From the NCBI GenBank assembly GCA_003439945.1, contig QVRM01004782.1, positions 1-64,000 of the forward strand: 64,000 nucleotides of DNA. The letters are read 5' to 3'. A program made the position numbers and the translations under genes. Of the stretch, positions 57,324 to 64,000 are shown piece by piece. Within the stretch, counting starts at the first letter, position 1. Each line of letters starts with the position of its first letter. This DNA is from Dermanyssus gallinae. Its lineage: Eukaryota > Arthropoda > Arachnida > Mesostigmata > Dermanyssidae. The notes beneath the pieces are model-generated. The model saw only the letters and a list, made by a program, of their open reading frames with translations. It made no database searches and was not told where the DNA came from.

Positions 57324-57411
57324 GCAACGCACGTATAACTGTCGTGCAATGCACGTTTAACCGATGTGCAGTGCACGTATAACCGATGTGCAATGCACGT
57401 ATAACCAACGT
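57324..57411. repeat. 22-bp minisatellite, four units
   Basis: Units at 57324, 57346, 57368 and 57390 follow the consensus GCAATGCACGTATAACCGAT plus GT, with one to four changes each. Confidence 0.9.
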
Positions 57412-57487
57412 GCAACATACAAACATAGTTTATCATTTTGCGTATAGTTTCCGTCTCGTCGCCGTGCTGTGCACCTGTAACGAATGT

Positions 57488-57560
57488 GAGTGGACTACTA
57501 ATCGACCATGATCGGATGGGTGAATGCTGGAGTGGACTAAAAATCGACCATGATGGACCA
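57488..57560 (+). mobile_element. Family A SINE 3' fragments
   Basis: GTGAATGCTGGAGTGGACTA and AAATCGACCATGA match the body of family A. A partial version, GTGAGTGGACTACTAATCGA, precedes it. Confidence 0.55.
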
Positions 57561-57572
57561 TTTTTTCATACA

Positions 57573-59480
57573 TACGTATTGTTTATTTCGCAATAACTTT
57601 GCATTTCAAGGTGGTACCTAATCACAATGCAGTCATCACTATATACAATTTGAACACTTCAGTCGCCGATGCGTTTGGCAGCTCGCGTGGTATTTACTGA
57701 CCAGATTATAACTGGACTCTGATTGTTTACAGTACCGTTCCACAATCCGCCAGCAGGTACACAAAGCGGTTTTTGCCGTCCGCGGCAAGAACACGCTTCA
57801 TATATATTATGAAGCATCTTTCTAGCTGCGCAAAATTAGCCAGAAAAAATGGCTCACACCCTGCCAAGGATGTCACTCAACATTGGCGTAATTTTAAACT
57901 CAAATAGACGCACTCTCACCTCTGTGTGAATAGAAGCAGTAGCCACCCGAAACCTGTCGCCGATGTGATGGGTGAAGGTACTTGCCGTATAGTGTAGTCT
58001 TAGACACAAATACGGAAAGAAGTTGACAAACTCTAGCGGTTGGCCACAACAGGGTATTATGTCTGCTGCAGCCGATCGACTTTCACGACGAAATTCAATA
58101 ACTTTCGAGTTCCGCAATTTTTTTGCAGGCCCTTACGGGGAAGGTAGCTTTCTATATCGACGACAATTCGACGGATGGCACTGCCGTCCCGGTGGGCCAC
58201 TAATATGTCATCCGCATACATAACGACAACAGCGTTTCTAAACTTCTCCCGCACCTGACGGGCTAGGTCTGCGATGGGTAAGGAGAACCAAGAAATTAAG
58301 AGGGTCCCCTTAGAGGGCCCCTACGTTTTGACTCAGCTGCAAGGTGTCCTTGCCCGTTATGTTTACTTCAAGACGATCTTTAGCAAAGAAGCTAGAGAGC
58401 ACTCGTAGAAAATAACTACTTACCCCAGCATGTCAAAATGAATCGATAAATAAGTGACGGGGAGCTTTCTGTATATCTTGATTCGTTCTGAATCTGAATT
58501 GCTCCAAAGGTATGGTCTTCTTCAGAGTGAGCGGTTGCTTAAGAACAGGTTTAGGCGCAGGACCGTTTAAATCGAGAAGGGCAGTAAAGTGCTGCCGCAA
58601 TTGCTCCTTTGTTATGCTGGGAATGCTTTTGTTGAGCCGGCGAACAATGTAGACGTGGAGTTCACGCTCTGCTCTTTCAAGCACACGAAACTCCTCCTCC
58701 TCCTCATCATACCGGCACTTAATTTCCACAAGCAGTTTTTTATAGGTTGCCCTTTGTTGGCCATAGAGCACCCTAAGATCAGCAGTTATCTGTGTGTCGG
58801 GGTAAAGCCCGTGCTCGGCACAGGAGCCCCAAAACTTCCCGAACTTTACGGTAGCAGGCCGGTGAAATTCAGGGCGGCGTCTGGTTTCTTCTCTGTACTT
58901 CTGTTTGACTGCGGCGGCCTTGACAGTGGCCTCTAAAGCGTGGTTGCTTTGTTTAATACTAGAAGTTGATCTAAGCAGTCCTAATTCGCGCGCTAATGCA
59001 CGCAAATGTAGCGGCCTAGACATGTATGTTGTTGGCTGCCGACGCGGGGAGCGCCCCTGGCCAGGCACACAGACGCCAACACCAGCAGGTGCTTTCAAGC
59101 TGGAATATTGAGAACCTCGCATCCTTAAAATTCGGTTGGATGTTGAAAGTTGTGAAACAGGAGACCGGTAGTGCGTCTTCCACTTTGGCAAGCGTACGTG
59201 AATTTATCACGCCTCTGTTGTCTAGAAGCTTAAGACGTCCATCACCCTTCTTGTCGGTAACGCCGCTGTCAATGCGACAACTGGGGTCGCCGCCGGCCAG
59301 AGTGGGTAGCTGGAGGTAATCATTTGTTCCATACCTCATTAAGTATGGTTTCCATATCCCTGCTCTTTGCGAGGTGAGCACCCGTAGTCGTCTTGCCGTA
59401 ACGTGGCAAAGTGACGGTTTAACTCATCTGCAGTTTCAACCGGGTCTTCCAAGGTGTTATTGTCGCCAATTTATAACACG
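57573..59480 (-). mobile_element. Vingi-like LINE with internal deletions
   Basis: On the minus strand: NNTLEDPVETADELNRHFAT near 59440 (possibly ORF1 end or inter-ORF), LQLPTLAGGDPSCRIDSGVT (endonuclease end, about 59280), the RT parts below, and a 3' end GCGAAATAAACAATACGTATG matching the 9.4-kb copy. The knuckle region is largely lost: the copy jumps from the RT thumb to about 200 bp of 3' sequence. Confidence 0.75.
57854..59381 (-). pseudogene. Deleted Vingi-like LINE ORF2
   Basis: The longest open piece (59191-58433) contains the linker GRSPRRQPTTYMSRPLHLRA (like GRTPRRQPTTYLSRQLDLRV at 9.88 kb). It also carries a coiled, charged stretch KCRYDEEEEEFRVLERAERE missing from the 9.4-kb copy, then TIPLEQFRFRTNQDIQKAPR. 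Relative to 10.39 kb the segment from KGRGTQ to KAFD is deleted, removing motif A. RNAVVVMYADDILVAHRDGS (58240-58180) keeps the YADD, followed in another frame by FRRESRSAAADIIPCCGQPL. Several frameshifts; dead. Confidence 0.75.
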
Positions 59481-60222
59481 GACAGGATGAACACTTAATT
59501 GTGTTGCCTACAACAGAGTCCGTTAATCTGCCGTAAAAGAGCTGATAGGAATCGTAACGCAAAAATTCAAAATGATAGAATGTTGGCCTCGCAGCGCGTA
59601 TCGCATTAAAGTAAGACGACTGCATAAATAAGCGGTTTTTGGGTACATAGATTTTTTTCTACGATGTCTGCGGTACATCTTGGTTATTGTGACGCAGCCG
59701 CCGTAAACCTAAAGAGAAGGGAAACTGACTCACCTTGCACGAACTCGCAAATGCAGGAAGGTCCACAGGATTAAAGTACTGACCGTATATGAGAAGTCGA
59801 ATGCATCGTACACTGCTAATCACGGGACATCGTGAAAAAATAGATTTCTAATAGGAATTTAAGAGGAAAATATTAATTTTTATTACAAAATTAACATGTC
59901 CTTGCTAGTCATTTAACAAAACTCATTCGACACTTTGTTGTAAAAAATATGTTTTTAATAGAACAAATGGGCAGAAATGTCTCCTTTTAGAGTGAGAGCG
60001 AAATTTCAAAAGTGGTTGTATAAATAATTGTTTGCTAACATATCTTCACTGAATCTACGACAGCGAGAACACCAGTCATCCTATCGACAAACTAATCATA
60101 TCTGTTGCGTTTGAAGAAAAATGTTCCACTTGTTGAGTTGCATTCTACGTTAGCTCAAAGCAGAACAAATATTGTATTGAAAATAATTCTCAAGAAATGA
60201 AATTCTTTGCAATTCTTATATT

Positions 60223-60830
60223 CAATTTATTTCATACTTTATCGTGTCATTATACCTAGTGTATGTCCTATACGCTGACATTTGGTGAGTATACACATAT
60301 GTGCATTTAGATTTCTACTTATAAATTGCATATGTTCATATGCCAACATCGTCAGGATGATAAAACGTTCAGTTCTGTAAGTTGGGTCAATGACCTAATT
60401 TGATTACAATTTCCCACATGATATCTATCACACACGTTTCGACAGTATTTGCTAACACAGGTTTGTTCAGGTTCGTGATAACCTTGCGTCATGCACGTCA
60501 AAAGGTGGAAGCCGTGCACGGCAAACCTGGTGACCCAATGACGATTCGTTATGTTTGTCCTCTTACAGCTCGAGTCAGTCATTGCTGGTGCTGTGATGAA
60601 CTGTGGGTCGATCTCCAGTTGCTCCGATCTCTGTTTTTCGTCGAAGGTACAGTAGGCTGGGGTTACTGTGAGATTACATGTTTCGCGTATGTCTTCTACA
60701 AACGATGGCGTATCGGTCAATAAGTAGACCAATCGGTTTCTCAATGTCGTGTGCAGCCCGAGCACCATTTGCAGAAATGCAGGTTTCACTCTATCCAAAG
60801 TTGTCAGGTCACGCACGGTTAGTTTCTCCC
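60223..60830 (-). mobile_element. Vingi-like LINE 3' fragment with 11-bp TSD
   Basis: ATTCTTATATT occurs at 60212-60222 and again at 60831-60841, bracketing a 608-bp minus-strand LINE end. Removing the insert restores the sequence order seen in F4. The 5' truncation lies at 60830. Confidence 0.8.
60352..60828 (-). pseudogene. Vingi-like LINE ORF2 C-terminus
   Basis: On the minus strand an uninterrupted frame reads LTVRDLTTLDRVKPAFLQMV, LGLHTTLRNRLVYLLTDTPS, NITNRHWVTRFAVHGFHLLT, CMTQGYHEPEQTCVSKYCRN and VCDRYHVGNC, stop at 60352. It parallels the 9.4-kb copy (TARNRFVYLLAG, YIVHGYHHLVCSTQGFHQ, CRCRFCSQVCAKYHAASC). One knuckle cysteine is serine here. The sequence differs enough to be another subfamily. 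Only the C-terminal domain remains because of 5' truncation. Confidence 0.75.
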
Positions 60831-60960
60831 ATTCTTATATTTTGACTTTCACGCTCAATTACCATTTTCAGAAGACATTCTCGCCCCTTGTTCCATTGGA
60901 TTTTTTTGGCCGAGTTGTACTAGATTGCAGAGTTTATTAAGCGAATTATGAGAGACCCTG

Positions 60961-61158
60961 TATATTTATACGAATAATAGCGGAATCGTATTTCTTAGGA
61001 GGGAGGATAAAATGTATGAAATAAGTTATTTTGCCTTATTCTGCTATATAATTGTGTAAAATCTACGTTAACGCATAAAGGAGCCAATCATACCGGCGTG
61101 TTCGGCGGAAAATTCCTCAATCGCGTTATTTGCCTTCCGCTAGCTTGCGTGGGGATTA

Positions 61159-61160
<2 letters not shown>
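60961..61160. mobile_element. Diverged F2-family fragment
   Basis: TATAATTGTGTAAAATCTACG, AACGCATAAAGGAGCCAATC, ACCGGCGTGTTCGGCGGAAA and CGCTAGCTTGCGTG align with 22397-22515 inside the F2 left arm (GTGCGAAATCTC, AACGCATGAAGGAGCC, CACCGGCGTGTTCGGAGGAA, CACTAGCTTGCGTAG). Confidence 0.65.

Positions 61161-61192
<32 letters not shown>
61160..61192. repeat. (TA)n microsatellite
   Basis: TA array ending the F2-like fragment. Confidence 0.95.
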
Positions 61193-61194
<2 letters not shown>

Positions 61195-63157
61195 CGACGC
61201 TACTGCGATTGACATAACTTTTTGCCTAGTGTCCCAGGTCTGGACAGGAGCTACCAATACAAGCTAAGGTTAGCCGTATGCAGACTGATTGCAATGATTC
61301 AGCTGCTATGTAGAGGTACTCACAATCAGGTAACATATGTTTGCTTGGGGGCTTGACATTGTCCCGACGGAGCCGTCCTAAGCGCTTCTGACAGTCCCCA
61401 CTCGTGACATAGGCTATTACTATGAAGGCAAACATCTTCTTCCATTGTGTTTTTTTACAAGCTGTGTATTTCTAATATAACTAGTGTTCCACGTAAAAGT
61501 GGTCAATTTGCTCTGCAAATAGCGAGCCTAATTAGGCTCCTATCTACGTTGGCCTTATGTGGTTTTCAGTTCTATCAATCGAGAGAACGACATTGATTAC
61601 AGCAATACAAGCAGAATACCAGGCCAGAAGCCAGACCTTTCCCAATAATAGGGAACTAGTGCAATACTTTCTGGACGTCAATCGTTATTGCGAGGCAGTC
61701 CCGGTGGCTTTCACTTATACCAGACGTGAGCCAAGCGGGGCGCCAAAAATAAAGTCTACTCCACATGAGAGTTTCTGTTGGCATTATGGCTTTGGACAGT
61801 TTTTTGCTTGTCTGCGAGGTTACACGATACTATGCGGGAGCCAGTCCGCAGCACAACACAAGCATCAGATCCTAGCAGAATATTCCCGTCAAAGCCAGGG
61901 ATTTTGACGAAGCCAAAATACCAGGGCTTACGTACAGTGCAATTGTGGCACCGTAACAAAAACAATTTTGTTAAGTTTTGTATTGCACGCATCTCTTTGC
62001 ATTGGCTGGGTTCTAGCACGATTCTAAATTACAAACTTTGAAAGCCTTACCTATTTGCCCTCCCTTCTGATTTGATTCGCATGACTTGCCACTTATAAGT
62101 TCGTTTAGAGAGCATCAGAATCGCGCGCCAGAAACGCATCGGTAATGACCTCGTGTACTTCTGCCTCCGCCTTCAGCTTCCGTCGTTGAGTTAGGAACTT
62201 ACTCTCTGAAAATACGCCAAGATACCCTTCTACTTCGGTGTGTTCATTATAGTTTTTCTTCTTCTCTAACCTTCTAACTTCTCAAACTTAATTGCGTTAC
62301 TTATGTCCAGGAAAATAAGCGGCACAAAGCATCTTATTTTTAGAGTTTTAATCATTTGAAAGCGCCTATTGTGGTTTTGTCGTTTTGGGAGCCGTACTGA
62401 GCACCTAACAAGGCCTCTTTGGTTTTTATTTTTTTTAGTCGTTAGATTGTTATGTTTACTACCATTTTGTCAAGATACGTAAAAGGCAGTACGCTGACGG
62501 CTTCGTCATTTTACGGGATTTAAGAATAAAAGCAAGGTCCGCTTTTCTTAAGCAAGGATCGCGCATAAAATCAAGGACCGCGATATCTTTCAAGATCTTC
62601 TCGACTATTTTTGCAGCTTGTAGCCGCTACAAGGAAGGCCTAGTTACGACAACTCCTCGGAGCTTCTTGCGGGAGCTTTGGCGTGGGTCTATAAATGTTA
62701 CTCGTCACCACCTAACATAGCAAGCCTTATAAGCATATAGAATTTACTGTCGTTGCCCGACTTTTTCTTGGCTACGAGAGCAGGCATATGCAGATCCCTT
62801 TCCGTCAAACTGCTTTTTCCAACATATGCTGCACCGCTCAGCTTAATCGTTCTCCACCGGCATGTAGTGGTTTTAGTGGGTTTTCCACCAGGGCGTATTT
62901 AAAGAGGGTCTAACAAGTTCGGGGCGTATTTAAAGAGAGTCTAACAAGTTCAGTTACATAAACTTAGACTCGTGTTCTGTCGTTATTAAGAAAACATTTA
63001 AAAATTTAGATACAATTAGACACGAGCTTGTATGCCGCTTAGACCCCAACATTGAAAAAAAAGACGTGTTTGCGGGGATTATGTTAAACAAAACTGTTCG
63101 CCAGGAGTTCTTCGGTCGATTTGTGCAAAAAAACGCGCTAGTTTATACGAAATACTC

Positions 63158-63161
<4 letters not shown>
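61193..63161. other. No recognisable feature apart from a small duplication
   Basis: AT-rich. A 31-bp unit (GGGCGTATTTAAAGAG, GTCTAACAAGTTC) is tandemly duplicated at 62891-62921 and 62922-62952 with one mismatch. Overlapping frames near 61557-62041 on both strands are not recognised. Confidence 0.4.

Positions 63162-63195
<34 letters not shown>
63162..63195. repeat. (TA)n microsatellite
   Basis: TA array. Confidence 0.95.
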
Positions 63196-63197
<2 letters not shown>

Positions 63198-63399
63198 TCT
63201 TGGCCCGACCGCCGTAACGCACGGACGTGTTTTATGAGCGCCTCGTAAAAAATGGAGGATAGTAAGAGTATGCCGTTTCGGCAAACTCAGCCACTAATTC
63301 TCGACACCTCTGGTCAGCACCGAACAACTCCTAAGATGATACATTGCTAATTGCGTGCTTCCAGCGTTATGTAACAGGTTAAAATTCGAACGGCACAAG

Positions 63400-63573
63400 G
63401 TACAACAATTCGAACCGCTATCACGAACGACAAAATTAACCGCTGTCAAGTACAACGGTTCGAAACACCGTCGCGTGCAGCAATTCAAATGGCACCACGT
63501 ACAACAAGCCAAACCACAGCCACGTACAACATTTCGAGACACCGCCGCGTGCAGCAACTCGAGCAGCGCCAAG
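63400..63573. repeat. Diverged 25-bp minisatellite, about seven units
   Basis: Units start at 63400, 63425, 63450, 63475 (24 bp), 63499, 63524 and 63549, following roughly GTACAACAATTCGAACCACC plus GCCAC. Weaker copies flank on both sides. Identity between units is only moderate, so the array is old or under indel-free drift. Frames are open on both strands across it. Confidence 0.8.
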
Positions 63574-64000
63574 CGCGACAACTCTAGAGAGCGGACGCGT
63601 GCAAATGAACTTAAACAATGCGTTCTTATCGACAAAATCAAGTTGTGCGGCCAATAGGTGACCCTCTAAGCCTTCCCTCAGCTAGCCCCTTAGATCTGTC
63701 TCCAGTATCCGAGGCGGCCGCCTTCGGCGGCTGTTCGAGTGTACCTTCTGCTACGCAATGGCAAAAAGCAGGATGACAAGAGGATGTATGCATTCGACGT
63801 CCGTGCCACAGGCCTTAAGGCCCATTGCGAGCGTCGAGACATGTTTTGTCCTGAATGTATGTTAAATAAATATATATGTTATACTAAAAAAAAGCTTTCA
63901 AGTATGCTTGAGAAAACATGGAGACTTGTGTCAGAACTCAGTAGACGTGATTCTTGCGCGCAAAACCGACGAGTGAGCCTCTAATTGAAACAGGCTAAAT

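Larger units (their letters stand above)
59930..60960. mobile_element. TIR-element relative F5, interrupted by a LINE
   Basis: The right terminus AGAGACCCTG precedes TATAT. Internal blocks GTTAGCTCAAAGCAGAACA, CAATTCTTATATTC, GTTCCATTGGATTTTTTTGG and GAGTTGTACTAGATTGCAGA align with F4 (7130-7320). The match is contiguous in F4 but split here at 60222/60831 by a LINE insertion. The left terminus is not identified. Confidence 0.65.

Noticed and set aside
57324..57411. CRISPR array
   Set aside because: Head-to-tail 22-bp units with no spacers, in a eukaryotic context.
58589..59319. Plus-strand frames of 68-115 codons
   Set aside because: Antisense shadows of the Vingi-like LINE ORF2.

Overview
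The window looks like intergenic, repeat-dominated DNA from an animal nuclear genome. It holds non-LTR retrotransposons, tRNA-derived SINEs, mariner-type DNA transposons and about 30 (TA)n arrays. There is no prokaryotic gene organisation and no long intact host gene. An arthropod, perhaps a mite or tick, is my best guess. This rests only on my recollection of similar decayed LINE proteins in chelicerates (15.75-17.6 kb, and the Vingi-like elements), so it is inference.

Layout. 0-2.8 kb: a short R1-like LINE tail, otherwise featureless. 2.8-5.4 kb: GC-rich low-complexity DNA. 5.4-7.4 kb: fold-back TIR elements and a perfect 188-bp palindrome centred on (AT)18. 9.4-11.7 kb: the best-preserved LINE, Vingi-like, with a 16-bp target duplication. 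15.3-19.5 kb: a SINE, a heavily decayed LINE and an R1-clade LINE 3' end. 22.2-23.4 kb: a 1.14-kb fold-back element with arms of about 480 bp. 24.3-25.1 and 28.1-29.2 kb: two fragments of an unusual reverse transcriptase whose C-terminus carries a zinc-knuckle-like and a PD-(D/E)XK-like segment. 29.2-31.7 kb: a TIR transposon with transposase remnant, split by a Vingi-like LINE. 37.3-39.7 kb: a mariner pseudogene inserted into a third copy of that RT. 39.8-52.7 kb: SINEs, transposase scraps, R1 tail and RT scraps between GC-rich blocks. 53-56.3 kb: GC-rich DNA with a weak candidate exon. 56.3-61.2 kb: decayed coding sequence, a deleted Vingi-like LINE, and a TIR element interrupted by another LINE with an 11-bp target duplication. 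61.2-64 kb: mostly featureless, ending in a diverged 25-bp minisatellite.

How the parts fit. Elements are nested (LINE in TIR transposon, mariner in RT element). Several TIR elements begin CAGGGT or CAGAGT directly after TA and lie in or beside (TA)n arrays. A few low-confidence host exons are proposed from reading frame, start context and splice-like sites. None is identified by family. All calls are by eye without database searches.
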